A stretch of 64,000 nt of DNA, from the NCBI GenBank assembly GCA_964035575.1, contig OZ037886.1, positions 1,302,001-1,366,000 on the forward strand, in the 5' to 3' direction. Made by a program: the position numbers and the translations under genes. The DNA comes from Rhynchopus sp. YZ270_cl-10 (lineage: Eukaryota; Euglenozoa; Diplonemea; Diplonemida; Diplonemidae). Of the stretch, positions 20,014 to 30,067 are shown piece by piece (within the stretch, counting starts at the first letter, position 1; each line of letters opens with the position of its first letter). Under the pieces are notes generated by a model, which was not told the DNA's origin, did not search any database, and saw only the letters and a program-made list of their open reading frames with translations.

Positions 20014-21429
20014 ATGACATGGTACACAACATGGCTATGTTGTGCGGTCATGTGTTCAGCACAGCAGCTGCGCTGCGGCGAAGGTGCGGGCAGCACTGTG
20101 CACAGCTTTGGCAGCGGTGAGGTGCTGTCGCTGGATGTTGCGACCAATGGGTCCCCTTCTCTGCTTGTGGTAGTGTCGCCACAGGACGCACACCACGTGT
20201 ACCTGCTGCAGCCGTCGTCTGGTGAGCTGCGCAATGCAGCACCACCCCTGCGCCTCAGCAATACAGACTTTGCACGGGCTAAAGTTGTCCGCGCCTTGGA
20301 CGGTGCGGAGTACACAGTGCTCGCCTATGCACCGCGAGATGGAAACAGCACAGTGTGTGCAAGTGTCACTACCGTAGCTGTGGATGGTATTGCAGAGGTT
20401 ACACTGTCGGCTCGCTGTCAACCGCTTGTGGAGCCCCTCGTTGCGTATCTTGGCGAACCAAGGGCAGACGAGGTGGTGGTGATGTGCCACCACTCCTCAG
20501 TCAACAAGGCATTCGGGAGTGTAGGTGGCACGCTTGTCGAGGAGGCGAAGTTGGGGTGCATTATGCCGGGTGTGCCGCCGCTGCTGCTGCTGCCGCTGGC
20601 AGGGGGGCGCTTCATGACCGTAGTCGTTGTGGACACTGTGGTCACAGTCCACATCCACGACAGTGTTCTGTACTGCCCACGGCAGGAGCCACGGCTTCTG
20701 GGACGCACCTACCACAGCCCCGAGTCGCACACCCTTCCCGATGGTGTTGCGGTGTCCTGGTTGGCAGAGGACAACATCACGCTTGTTGTGCAAAGGTTCA
20801 CTGCAGCCGGGCAGGTCAACGGGGCTGTCGTTTCAATGGTGCGTCCGGTTCTCCCACACGGCCTCGCAGCATGGCGGTTGGTGCCTCTTGATGCGCTGTG
20901 GTGGATCAGTGTGTGGCGCACAGAAGACGTTCCACAGGACGTTGCCGTACCTGAGGTGATGGTGCAGCTGCACTCCGCTGACGGCGCTGTGTGGGGTGCT
21001 GCTGCGGCAGTTGCGGCAGACATACGGAACGTGTCGCATGTGGCCGTTGCTGTCGTGTCCGGTGTGCTGTGGGTGTTCATCTGCACGGAGACCGCTCTCG
21101 TTGCGCACATGTGTGCTGTGGACGTGACGAGCGCCCCCTCCGACGCACCCATGGTGGCAGTGGTTTCCTCGGCACCGCAGTCCCCGTCCCCAGCACCAGA
21201 CGCACAGACACAGGAAGCAGGCACCTCACCGCTGGGGCTCTACCTCCTGTTCGATGTGTCGCTTCGTTTGCTCTGTTTTGTGTCGATTTTCGCAGTGGCA
21301 CATTCACGGTGGCGCAGGTTGCGTGAGAAGGCAGCCAAGTGGCGCATAGCACAGCTGCGCCTTGCACAGGAAGAGGCAAAGGCGAGTGGGGCCTTGACAG
21401 ACAGTACATCAGTTCCTAAGTCGGGTTGA
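20014..21429 (+). CDS. Single-pass type I membrane protein, paralogue A
   Basis: Intronless, 471 residues, TGA. ATG 20014 is chosen because it begins a signal peptide (MTWYTTWLCCAVMCSAQQ); the mature part starts LRCGEGAGS. The extracellular part is beta-rich with NxS/T sites and the motif VVQRFTAAGQVNGAVV after AVSWLAEDN, resembling the repeated W..QRFDxxGxPxG unit of bacterial and protist surface adhesins. One transmembrane helix near residues 410-430 (YLLFDVSLRLLCFVSIFAV) is followed by a basic cytosolic tail. The proteins at 21596 and 25299 share the layout and the D-V-S-x-R-L-L-C membrane signature. Likely a cell-surface protein; ligand unknown. Confidence 0.75.
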   Translation: MTWYTTWLCCAVMCSAQQLRCGEGAGSTVHSFGSGEVLSLDVATNGSPSLLVVVSPQDAHHVYLLQPSSGELRNAAPPLRLSNTDFARAKVVRALDGAEYTVLAYAPRDGNSTVCASVTTVAVDGIAEVTLSARCQPLVEPLVAYLGEPRADEVVVMCHHSSVNKAFGSVGGTLVEEAKLGCIMPGVPPLLLLPLAGGRFMTVVVVDTVVTVHIHDSVLYCPRQEPRLLGRTYHSPESHTLPDGVAVSWLAEDNITLVVQRFTAAGQVNGAVVSMVRPVLPHGLAAWRLVPLDALWWISVWRTEDVPQDVAVPEVMVQLHSADGAVWGAAAAVAADIRNVSHVAVAVVSGVLWVFICTETALVAHMCAVDVTSAPSDAPMVAVVSSAPQSPSPAPDAQTQEAGTSPLGLYLLFDVSLRLLCFVSIFAVAHSRWRRLREKAAKWRIAQLRLAQEEAKASGALTDSTSVPKSG

Positions 21430-21595
21430 CACCCTCCTTAAAGTGACCCTTTGTTTTCAATATCCGCTTTGTGTTAGTATTTAGATGTTCATGTTTTCCC
21501 GTACAGCCACAATCTCTCCCCACAATCCCCACATGACATCACCAATACACAGAAAGACACACCATGATGTCTGCCTACACTTCATAAAACGCAAA

Positions 21596-23386
21596 ATGGT
21601 TACAAAGCAAACCCGCAGGACTTTCCTCATCTTTGTGATTTTCCAATGCAGCCAGTGTTTGACCCGTGGAGCAAAGCTTACATGCGAAGGGTTCGACCAG
21701 TCTGTTGTGCTGCATTCAGACATTACGGGGCATCACTACAACAGCCTGGAGGTGTATAGCCACCCGGTTGCGGACGGTGTGCGCAGCTTCACTGTGGTGA
21801 GCGGGCTGCGGCAGAATATACCTGAGAAGAGTTTCTACGCGACGGACATCATGTCACGCACGTACCGCATTGATGGGGACACAGTCGTCATGCAGAACCA
21901 AACGACGCTTCTGCGTGGCGCATACATATCAGAGTACAAAGCCGTGGGCGCTGTGTCCGAGACAGGGGCACTGGCCCTGGGGGTGTACTGTGCAGGCGGC
22001 GAGAAGTGCTTCTCTGAGGGCGTGAACGTGCTGCAGGAGGAAGTCTATGTCGCGTACTTCAGCAGTGCGGGGGGCACCACTACTGCAGTGAACCTGACCA
22101 GCCAAGTAGACCGTGCGGACATGCGTGTCGCGTACCGTGCACCCACCACGAGCGTTCCCTTTGGCGTGCCCGTCCGCATCACTCCCCTCAGAGGACCCAA
22201 GCTAGGCGAGTTCCTTGTGCTCGGCAGTCTTGGTGCGGGTGGTGACGTGACACAGCTCCCGGTCGACTTCGCACGCAACATGCGTGATGCGGCAGTGGTG
22301 GGCAGTGCGGATAGCATTGCCTGCCTTGCGGCGCCTGTGCACTGCATCGGGCCGCTTGCCTTTGGGAATGTGCTCTCCGCGAGGCTGACGCTGAACGCAC
22401 CGTGGCAGGTCGAGGTGCTGGTGCTGTCGCTCGACAACGACTGCACGGCGCCACGCAACTTCGGGCGCACCGAGTTCAACTCCCTGCAGGTGCTGCCCCT
22501 GCCTGACGGCACGCTCGCAGTGGTGTGGGTTGCGCTCGAGGGGTGGTTCGCTGTGCAGCGCTTCTCCTCTGTAGGTGTGCCGCTGGGTGCGCAGATCTAC
22601 CTGAAGCTGTCTGCGGGACGCGATCTGAACCCACGCCAGGTTGACGTCGTAGAGGTGAACGGCGCTCTGTTCTACATCAGCACCTGGAAGCCAGAGCCGA
22701 TGCTCAAGAGCCTCACACAACGCGATGCGAAAGACGCACACACGCCGTACGCACAGCTGCACGACGCAGACGGGGTTGCACAGGGCGACGCCATCCTGCT
22801 CACAGACGGCACCTTCTCTATGGGCTACATCCGCATCGCCCAAGGGGACGGCGGGTTATGGGTTGTGCACACCGCCTTCCAGAAGCAGTCTGGTGTGCAG
22901 GATCTACGCGCCACACGCTGCAGCATCACTGGGGTGCAGGCAGAGAACCACCCTACTGCGGCACCTGAGCCCGACACGCATAGTGTGCCTTTGGGTGAGG
23001 ACATCGAAGGCACACAGGACATGGTGGAGGGAGGGTGTGTGTGGGCGTACTTGGTGGTGGACGTGTCGGTGCGTCTGTTGTGTCTGTTCACACTTGCCTT
23101 TAGTGCGTACAAGGTGCGCGCTGGGCGGCGTGCTGTGTACAGTTCGACTGTCGCGTCCCTGCGGCGACCAGCACTTAGCAGCGCGACAAACGCGACCAAT
23201 GCGACCAAGGAACGTACCACAGCAGCGTCGTCGTCAGCCACAGGGGGCAAAGAGCGCTTCCTCCACAGCCACAGCCACGCAGCAGCGAACAGCAACAGCA
23301 ACAGCAACAGCAACCCTGCATCAGACACCACCATCATAACAGAACCTCCACCCTGGGTCCAGGAGGGCGCTGCAGAGGTGTTGTGA
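21596..23386 (+). CDS. Single-pass type I membrane protein, paralogue B
   Basis: Intronless, 596 residues from ATG 21596, chosen because it starts a basic-hydrophobic signal peptide (MVTKQTRRTFLIFVIFQCSQ); an in-frame ATG at 21485 would place it internally. The mature part begins LTCEGFDQS. The ectodomain has LPDGTLAVVWVALEGWFAVQ then RFSSVGVPLG, the same adhesin-like unit as paralogues A and C. The membrane helix is YLVVDVSVRLLCLFTLAF, followed by a longer cytosolic tail than the paralogues, with an (AsnSer)n run encoded by an AACAGC repeat. The order A-B, three intervening genes or fewer, then C suggests local duplication. Confidence 0.75.
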   Translation: MVTKQTRRTFLIFVIFQCSQCLTRGAKLTCEGFDQSVVLHSDITGHHYNSLEVYSHPVADGVRSFTVVSGLRQNIPEKSFYATDIMSRTYRIDGDTVVMQNQTTLLRGAYISEYKAVGAVSETGALALGVYCAGGEKCFSEGVNVLQEEVYVAYFSSAGGTTTAVNLTSQVDRADMRVAYRAPTTSVPFGVPVRITPLRGPKLGEFLVLGSLGAGGDVTQLPVDFARNMRDAAVVGSADSIACLAAPVHCIGPLAFGNVLSARLTLNAPWQVEVLVLSLDNDCTAPRNFGRTEFNSLQVLPLPDGTLAVVWVALEGWFAVQRFSSVGVPLGAQIYLKLSAGRDLNPRQVDVVEVNGALFYISTWKPEPMLKSLTQRDAKDAHTPYAQLHDADGVAQGDAILLTDGTFSMGYIRIAQGDGGLWVVHTAFQKQSGVQDLRATRCSITGVQAENHPTAAPEPDTHSVPLGEDIEGTQDMVEGGCVWAYLVVDVSVRLLCLFTLAFSAYKVRAGRRAVYSSTVASLRRPALSSATNATNATKERTTAASSSATGGKERFLHSHSHAAANSNSNSNSNPASDTTIITEPPPWVQEGAAEVL

Positions 23387-23581
23387 TACGGGTAGTTGGG
23401 GGGAGAAGGGAGGGGGGGGGGATGATCGCATGTTTCCTTCAAGTTTTGGACAAAATTTGGGGGAATATAGAATGTGCCAGAATCGCAAAAAAAGACCCTT
23501 CTCTCCCTCCGTTTCTATTACTCAAAGAATTACCAAAAGACAACCATTTTTCAAGGTAAAAAAAAAATACCAAAACCAAAA

Positions 23582-23945
23582 ATGCCGCCAAAAGGTTCGA
23601 AGGTGAAGGCGTCCCCAAACAAGGGGAAGGTGGTTGCGAAGCCGGCGAAGAAGCCAGCGGCAAAGACGAAGACGGCTGCACCGAAGCGGGTGCCCACCAA
23701 AAGGGGGCAGACGTCGTATTCAAAGCACTGCGAGAAGAAGGTGCTGGAGACGGTCAATGAGCACTACAAATGCAAGGAGAAGAAGCTGCCGCTGCAGCTG
23801 CAGGCTGCGGTATGCACCTCTCCTGCCCATTAGCTCTTTGCCCATCACCCCAACACAACCCTCACAACAGGTGGCAGCGTGGCAGTATGAGTTCCTGAGT
23901 ACAGCAGAAAAAAAGCAGTGGTTTGCACCACAATGGGGAAGCTAA
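23582..23945 (+). CDS. Small lysine-rich basic protein, possibly chromatin-associated
   Basis: Exons 23582..23809 and 23871..23945, 100 residues, TAA. The N-terminal half is a Lys/Pro/Ala tail (MPPKGSKVKASPNKGKVVAK) like linker-histone or HMG tails. The second half may form a small helical domain (YSKHCEKKVLETVNEHYKCK, then LQAAVAAWQYEFLSTAEKKQ). I do not recognise a defined family; the nuclear role is inferred from composition only. Confidence 0.65.
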
Positions 23946-24294
23946 GAGTGCTGTACCAAGTTATTTGAACCAAACGCGAGGCTGCCATACGAGGCTCATC
24001 TTACCCAAATATTTGAATTTCATGACACACAGCTGCAATCCTTTACGGAGGGGTGTTCCCCTCTGTACTCCAAAGGGTAGTGGTCAAAAGTTCTCAACGG
24101 AGGTCGTAGTTCCCTCTATTCCTGTTTTAAATGAGAGTTTGGCTCAAACGGCAATTAGGGGTTTTTTGGGGTGTTGGGAGGGAGCGACCGTTGGTCCACA
24201 TTTTTTTTGTTTAGAATTTCTGTACGAAACCTAGGGCCATTTGTCTTTTCCTTCTTCCCACAAACCCCCTTTTCTCCATCGTTAAATACTTAGA
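23946..24294. other. Intergenic region with hairpin-family words
   Basis: 349 bp. Holds ACGCGAGGCT at 23974 and ACGAGGCTCATCTTA at 23989-24003, words shared with the dispersed hairpins but not forming a clean stem, so perhaps a decayed copy. No gene seen. Confidence 0.5.
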
Positions 24295-25215
24295 ATGGAC
24301 CGCATTGAAATGGAAGCGGTGTTGTTGGAGGTGTCTGAAGGGACACGTCGTGTGGTGGATGTTAGAGATGAAGCGGAGTACTTGGAGGAGCACACGGAGG
24401 GTGCAGTGTGCATCCCGCTGGAGGAGCTGGCAGGGCGGCTGTACGAACTGCCCGACACGTCTGTCCCGCTGCTTGTCGTGCACAGCAATGCGCAGGACGT
24501 CGACGCCCTCATCGCCACACTGCACAAGGCGAAGTGGACCGCCACACCCTGCATCTTCCCACCACCCCTCCCCCTCGCCACAGGCGCCAACCGCAACCGT
24601 CTCTACAAACCGTCACCTGCCCTCGAACTCTTCATTGATAAGGTCGAGAAAGACATTGACGTGAAGCATGCGTTCGACCTCGGGTGTGGCCACGGACGGG
24701 ACATGGCGTTCCTTGCAGGCAGGGGGTGGGCTGTGACCGGCGTGGACAACAGAAGCATTGTATGTTCTCTTTCTTTGCCTGAAGGTGACTAAGTTTGCGT
24801 TAGGATTATCCTTATTACACCCTCAAAACAGCTTTTGGACCACGCAACGGATTTGTGCGGGCGGGTGTCAGGCGTCGCGCCTGAGGTGCTGAATGTGGAC
24901 CTGAAGAAGCAGCCGTTCCCCTTCGAGCCTGCCTCCTGTGAGTTTGTCGTTGTGGTGCGCTTCCTCCTCCGGGAGCTGCTGGAGCCCCTGCGTGCGTGCG
25001 TCAAGCCAGGCGGCTTTCTCTTGTACTCGCACTTCCTTGAAGGTTGTCACCTAGTAGGGCCCATGACCCCCAAGACAGAGTCGCACTACCTGAAGCGTGG
25101 TGAGCTGGAGGCGCTGTTCTCAGCGGATGAAGGCTTTGAGGTGGTCGAGAGCCGAGAGTCGCTTCTCCCCGACCAGCGGCCTATTGTCGACTTTTTGGCG
25201 CGGCGCGTGCACTGA
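24295..25215 (+). CDS. Rhodanese-like domain fused to class I SAM-dependent methyltransferase
   Basis: Exons 24295..24759 and 24832..25215, 282 residues, TGA. Residues 1-80 follow the rhodanese fold (RRVVDVRDEAEYLEEHTEGA), but the active-site position reads LLVVHSNAQDV with no catalytic cysteine, so sulfur transfer is unlikely. From residue 120 the methyltransferase has motif I FDLGCGHGRDMAFLAGRGW and GVDNRS, then VLNVDLKKQPFPF, VVVRFLLRELLEPL and KPGGFLLYSHFLEG. The layout is like TehB/thiopurine-type small-molecule methyltransferases; substrate unknown. The intron (24760-24831) carries a hairpin-family copy. Confidence 0.82.
24782..24813 (+). repeat. Dispersed hairpin family, intronic copy
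   Basis: AAGGTGACTAAG, loop TTTGCG, TTAGGATTATCCTT. Stem CTAA/TTAG and AAGG/CCTT. It fills nearly half of the 72-bp methyltransferase intron. Confidence 0.6.
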
Positions 25216-25298
25216 GCACGAATGAAAACAAAAAGGGGGGGTGGGTTTGTTCTCTTTGTTTAGCTTTCTAACAACGCCACTTTCCACCAGGAGCGGGG

Positions 25299-26729
25299 AT
25301 GGGCCTATGTAGAGCGGTGCTTCTTCTCCTGTGCACCACACTTTGCACTGCGCAGATCGCGCTGCAGTGCGGGGCCACGTCGTCGCAGTCGTTCCCCCAC
25401 TTTGAGCCGCCATACCTGACGGCAGGCACAGTGCTGTCGGATGACACCTTAGTGGTAGAAGCGGATGCGGGGCAAAGCGCATTCCTGAGCCTCTGCTACT
25501 TCCCGTACCTCCCTGTGAAGGACGGTGCCGCACAGCTTGGGCAAGACCAGCGCTGCGCTTCGTACAAGGGCGTGTCGTTGGTCGCTGTGGGCGTCACTGC
25601 AACGCATCGTGCGGCAGTGGTGACGACGATTATGCTGCAGGGGTCAGTTCTGCGTTATGTGCGTGTCGGCAGCCTGGCGCAGTTCCTGCAGGGTGACGAG
25701 ATGCTCGTTCTGCCCAGCGGCTGTGGTGCTGACGAGACTGTGCACGTCACCCCCATGCTCAACGGCTCCTTCCTGATCACATTGCCAGCCTTCGGCGATT
25801 GCACTGCACGTGGCGACCACTACTTCGGCGCAACTGTAGTAACACCAGAAGTGCCTGCAGACGGGCGGTATCTGGAAAGGCTGGCCTGTACACATAACGC
25901 TTTGTGCGGCTTTGTTCCCTTCGCTGGTGGGATAGCGGTGCACTGTTTGGACACGTCGCAGTCCCCGTGGGCGATCACGCTTGATGTGTACGACATGAGC
26001 CTTGGCTGCGATGCAAGCAAGCGGCGCACCATTGGAACAACTGCGCACAACAGCATGGAGGCGCATGCACTGCAGGGTGGCGGCTTTGCGTTGTCGTGGA
26101 CGAGTGTCGAGTTTTCCCCTACGGAGTTCACTGTGGTGCGTTTTGACGCAACAGGTGCAGAGGTCGCACATCTGACACTCTCGCACGATGGTGTAAAGCA
26201 CGCACGGCAGGTATCTGTCTTCGAGGACGCAGGGGTGCTCTGGTGGGTCACCATGTGGGACATGCTCGTGGTGGCACCCACACATCGCACGAACACCCCG
26301 CCAGACGATGACCTGCCCACGATGCTGCTGCACGACGCCAGCGGCAAGGCCCATGGTGCAGAGGTCCCAGTCGCAGCGCCGTCCCGCCCCGTGCGCTCGG
26401 TGTACACCTTCCCGACTGAAGGTGGTCTGCACATTGTCACGCGTTCGCTTCTCGTTGAGAGCCAAGGCCTCGCGCACATTCGTTGCCACCTGGCCGTTGC
26501 CGGTACCGACGCACCCCAAGGCGACACCGAAGCCCCAACAGAAGCCCCGCTAGCAGGGGAAGTGATCGGGTTGATGGCGGCACCCGCACAGAGCGGCGTG
26601 GCAGCGTACCTGGTGGTGGACGCGACTGTGCGTGTCGTGTGCCTTGTAGGGTTGGTGGTGTTCGCATGCCTGCAGCGGGGGAGGCTGCGACGCAAGCTCG
26701 CTGATTCGCGTTTGCTTCCAAAGCCATGA
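25299..26729 (+). CDS. Single-pass type I membrane protein, paralogue C
   Basis: Intronless, 476 residues, TGA; starts 83 bp after the preceding stop. Signal peptide MGLCRAVLLLLCTTLCTAQI, mature start ALQCGATSSQS. The ectodomain has even-spaced cysteines and FTVVRFDATGAEVAHL after GGFALSWTS, matching paralogues A and B. The membrane helix YLVVDATVRVVCLVGLVVF is followed by a short Arg/Lys-rich tail. AATAAA lies at 26737, 8 bp past the stop, a likely poly(A) signal. Function unknown; probably surface-exposed. Confidence 0.75.
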   Translation: MGLCRAVLLLLCTTLCTAQIALQCGATSSQSFPHFEPPYLTAGTVLSDDTLVVEADAGQSAFLSLCYFPYLPVKDGAAQLGQDQRCASYKGVSLVAVGVTATHRAAVVTTIMLQGSVLRYVRVGSLAQFLQGDEMLVLPSGCGADETVHVTPMLNGSFLITLPAFGDCTARGDHYFGATVVTPEVPADGRYLERLACTHNALCGFVPFAGGIAVHCLDTSQSPWAITLDVYDMSLGCDASKRRTIGTTAHNSMEAHALQGGGFALSWTSVEFSPTEFTVVRFDATGAEVAHLTLSHDGVKHARQVSVFEDAGVLWWVTMWDMLVVAPTHRTNTPPDDDLPTMLLHDASGKAHGAEVPVAAPSRPVRSVYTFPTEGGLHIVTRSLLVESQGLAHIRCHLAVAGTDAPQGDTEAPTEAPLAGEVIGLMAAPAQSGVAAYLVVDATVRVVCLVGLVVFACLQRGRLRRKLADSRLLPKP

Positions 26730-26855
26730 CCAAATGAAATAAAGGTTTTTCTTTCTGATCCCACCCCACACACCCCACACACCCTACCACCCCACCCAAA
26801 CATCCAACCCCTTTACAGGGCTACACTGGCGCTCCGCCGCTCTCTTACAAGGCTT

Positions 26856-27872
26856 ATGCCTAAGCGGGCTGCGCCGCAGGTGGGCGAGCGGCCGGGTGGG
26901 TCAAAAATGACGAAAGTCCAGCCGCCACCGAACGGTGCGCCCCCTCTTGGGCAGGAGCCGCGTGGCTGGCTTGAGTTGTACACGACAATCGAGAAGATGC
27001 GGGAGAATCTGCCTGCTGCTGTGGACGACATGGGGTGCCACATGCTGGGCGACAAGTCTGACCCGAAGACGTACCGCTTCCAGACGCTCATCGCACTGAT
27101 GCTGAGCTCGCAGACGAAGGACCAGCAGACCGCAGCTGCGATGGAGACTCTGCGCCGCCACGGCTGCACAGTGGAGAAGCTGGACCAGACGTCCGAGGAG
27201 GACATCGTGCGACTCATCTACGGCGTCGGCTTCCACAACAACAAAGCAAAGTACATCAAACGCGTGACACGCATCCTGCTTGAGGAGTACAAAGGCGACA
27301 CGCCAACAGATATCAAAGACATTCTCAAGCTGCCTGGGGTTGGGCCGAAGATGGGCTATCTCTTCCTGAACAGTGCACTGGGGAAGACAGAGGGCATTGG
27401 CGTCGATGTGCATGTACACCGTTTGTGCAACCGGTTTGAGTGGGTCGACACGACCAACCCCGAGAAAACGAGGCAGGCACTGGAGTCGTGGCTGCCGCAG
27501 GCGTACTGGTCTTCGATCAACAAGCTGCTTGTCGGGTTTGGGCAGACAATGTGTGCACCGCGCAACCCCTTCTGCGACGACTGCAGGGCGTCGAACATGT
27601 GCCCCTATGCAAAGAGTGGCGGCAGCAAGCGGGGGAAGTCGTTCTTCGACGAAACGGCGAAGAAGACTTCCGCAAAGAAGAGTGCAACGGTGGTCGTGAA
27701 GAAGCCGGTCGCAAAGAAGAGGCGCAGGGAAACTTCGTCCTCGTCCTCGTCCTCGTCGTCGTCGTCGTCGTCTTCTTCCTCGTCGAGTTCTTCGTCCAGT
27801 TCAGACTCCTCCTCTGCCTCTGACCCAAAACGTTCAAAAAAGAAGTCCTTAAAGGACATAGAAGACCTGTGA
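26856..27872 (+). CDS. NTH1: Endonuclease III (NTH1-type DNA glycosylase/AP lyase)
   Basis: Intronless, 338 residues, TGA. It removes oxidised pyrimidines in base excision repair. Visible are the glycosylase core ALMLSSQTKDQQTAAAMETL, the helix-hairpin-helix LPGVGPKMGYL with the catalytic lysine, the catalytic aspartate in VDVHVHRLCNR, and a 4Fe-4S loop C-x6-C-x2-C-x5-C (CAPRNPFCDDCRASNMC). Residues 1-35 form a short basic N-terminal tail. The C-terminal extension is Lys-rich and then about 30 serines encoded by (TCG/TCC/TCT)n, ending in KKSLKDIEDL; this suggests nuclear localisation and phosphorylation but is not a family feature. Confidence 0.95.
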   Translation: MPKRAAPQVGERPGGSKMTKVQPPPNGAPPLGQEPRGWLELYTTIEKMRENLPAAVDDMGCHMLGDKSDPKTYRFQTLIALMLSSQTKDQQTAAAMETLRRHGCTVEKLDQTSEEDIVRLIYGVGFHNNKAKYIKRVTRILLEEYKGDTPTDIKDILKLPGVGPKMGYLFLNSALGKTEGIGVDVHVHRLCNRFEWVDTTNPEKTRQALESWLPQAYWSSINKLLVGFGQTMCAPRNPFCDDCRASNMCPYAKSGGSKRGKSFFDETAKKTSAKKSATVVVKKPVAKKRRRETSSSSSSSSSSSSSSSSSSSSSSSDSSSASDPKRSKKKSLKDIEDL

Positions 27873-28023
27873 TATTAGTGTGTATCGTTAGAAAAGCATA
27901 ACCTCTGGTTCGGATCATGGCCACAGCAACGTTAAAAGAAAGTTCAATTTTCCCTCTGAATTGTAAAGTGGGGGTCATAAACAAAGGTTCACACATAAAA
28001 CAGAAAAAGACACAACACACAAC

Positions 28024-29376
28024 ATGTCTATTACCATTAAGATTAAGACCATGAGCGAGGAGACCTCCATGAGCGACGTGCAGACTGCGTGGACGATCCT
28101 TGAGCTGAAGGAGGCCATAGCAAAGAACACAGAGGTCCCGGCAGAAAACCAGCGTCTCATTTACAAGGGCAAAGTGCTGAAGGTATCACCCGCCCACGCC
28201 CCCTCTACCCACTGTGCACTTTCCGCCCCTCGACAATATTTCATATTATCAAATACCACGTCCCTTTCACCCATCAACACCAACCCCTCAGGATGACACG
28301 CAGACCGTTGAAAGTTGCAACATCCAGGACGGCCACGCAGTGCACATGGTGAGAGGCGGTGGGAAGAAGCCCGAGCCCTCCACTGAGGCAACACCCACAC
28401 AGTCCTCCACACCGGCACCTGCAACGACCCCCGCGACAGGAGGAGCAGATGCTGGTGCAGCGAACCCTTTTGCCTCTATGTTCGGAGGAGGAGGAGGAGG
28501 AGGGGCAGGAGGCATGGGCGCTGGTGGCATGGGCGGCATGGGTGGAATGGGAATGGGTGGCATGGGAGGAATGGGCGGAATGGGAGGAATGGACCCCCAG
28601 CAAATGCAGCAAGTAGGACGTATGTGTTTCTGAGGGTGTTTTTTTGCACTCGTTTTAAAGTGACCATTCATTTGAACCCCTTTTTTATAGAGATGATGCA
28701 GAACCCGATGATGCAGCAGATGATGGCGCAGATGATGCAGCAGCCGGGCTTCCTTGACCAGGCGTTGAACAACAACCCGATGCTTGCGAACATGTCCCCG
28801 CAGGTATGCTACCCACTACCACCACTAGCACCACACCACCACCACCACCACCACCACCGCAGATGCGTGAACAGTTCCGCCAGCAGATGAGCAACCCTCA
28901 GTTCCTGCAGCAGATGATGGCCATGATGGGAAGTGGAGGCATGCCCGGCATGGGTGGTATGGGCGGTATGGGCGGTATGGGAGGAGGTGCGGGAGGCGCA
29001 CCGGGTGCTGCCCCCACCATTGGTGCTGGAGCGGGTGGTGCGGGCGGTGGTGCAGGTGCAGGTGCAGGTGCAGGTGGCTTCAACCCTGAAATGATGGCAG
29101 CAATGATGGGAGGAATGGGTGGAGGTGGTGCCGGTGGCATGGGTGCCTTTGGAGGTGCGCCCGCACCAGCAAATGACGGAAGGCCTGCACGCGAACGGTT
29201 CTCCGAGCAGCTGCAGCAGCTGACTGAAATGGGTTTCCCGAATGAGGACGCGAACATCCAAATCCTTGAGGTATACCTACATGCTACATATGTGCCCCTA
29301 TGCATTTAAACCATCACAACAGACCGTCGGAGGAAACGTGAACCTCGCTGTGGACAGACTCATGGGAGGAATGTAG
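28024..29376 (+). CDS. Ubiquilin / Dsk2-type proteasome shuttle factor
   Basis: Exons 28024..28182, 28292..28619, 28691..28803, 28863..29270, 29323..29376; 353 residues, TAG. Ubiquilins carry ubiquitinated clients to the proteasome. An N-terminal ubiquitin-like domain (ILELKEAIAKNTEVPAENQR, LIYKGKVLK, DGHAVHMV) is followed by a Gly/Met-rich linker, two STI1-type segments (MMQNPMMQQMMAQMMQQPGF; REQFRQQMSNPQFLQQMM) and a C-terminal UBA (QLQQLTEMGFPNEDANIQIL, then NVNLAVDRLM). It is shorter than human UBQLNs and has expanded GGM repeats. Intron 3 holds a (CCA)n run. Assignment is firm. Confidence 0.93.
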
Positions 29377-30067
29377 GCAAAGAGAGGTAATAATAGGGAC
29401 CAGCAGGACAGCGTGAAAACCAAAGTTAAAAAAAAGTTGAAGAGGGAAACGCAAAAATATAAAATTTACAAAAAAATAAACTGATGCACCATCCACATGA
29501 ACGCACCGAACCCTATCCACGTCCTTTCCAAAGAAAGTGCGCTTCATGTGCGGTCCTTTGTTTGCCACAAAAAAAATACAAATGTTTTTCTGAGATGTGT
29601 GTCCGTTGCCTGATTCATTTTCAGGGGGTTCTTTCTTCTCTCTAGTGCCCTGCGTCTGCCAGTGTCCAGTGAGGCGTTTGCTTCAACTTCTCTTCTTTTT
29701 GCCTTGCTTCGTCTGCCTCTCCGCTTCCCCCATTTGCCGCTAAGTAAAGAAGTGTCGTACATGTTTGGATTTTATTATGGTGCCTGCGCGTGAAGCATTC
29801 GCACTTTTCAACCTTACTCTATTTTAGATTGTTTTCCCCTTAACCAGATCTAACAACACAACAAGTAAATGGGTGGACGTTAAAAAAAAAGGTCTCTTTT
29901 TTAAAAATAAAAACAGTTGAGTGCAAGGGAAACGCCACATGCAGGCCTTCTTTGTTTTTTTTTTAGTTTGAGCCGGTAACAAAAAAAGATTCTCTTTTGC
30001 GCCTATTTCTCCACACTTCCCCACCGCTCCACGCAAACTCACCAGAACACACAAAGCGTGTCGAACC
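29377..30067. other. Intergenic region, nothing recognised
   Basis: 691 bp, pyrimidine-rich in its middle (TCTTCTCTTCT tracts). No open frame with protein-like composition. The last 60 bp before the next ATG are C/A-rich, as in front of other genes here. Confidence 0.6.

Noticed and set aside
20014-26729. Bacterial origin of the surface-protein genes
   Set aside because: The QRFDxxG unit is shared with bacterial adhesins, but base composition and context match neighbouring genes and the match is too short to argue for transfer.
27605-27859. Acidic minus-strand protein opposite the endonuclease III tail
   Set aside because: It is the antisense of the serine-codon run.
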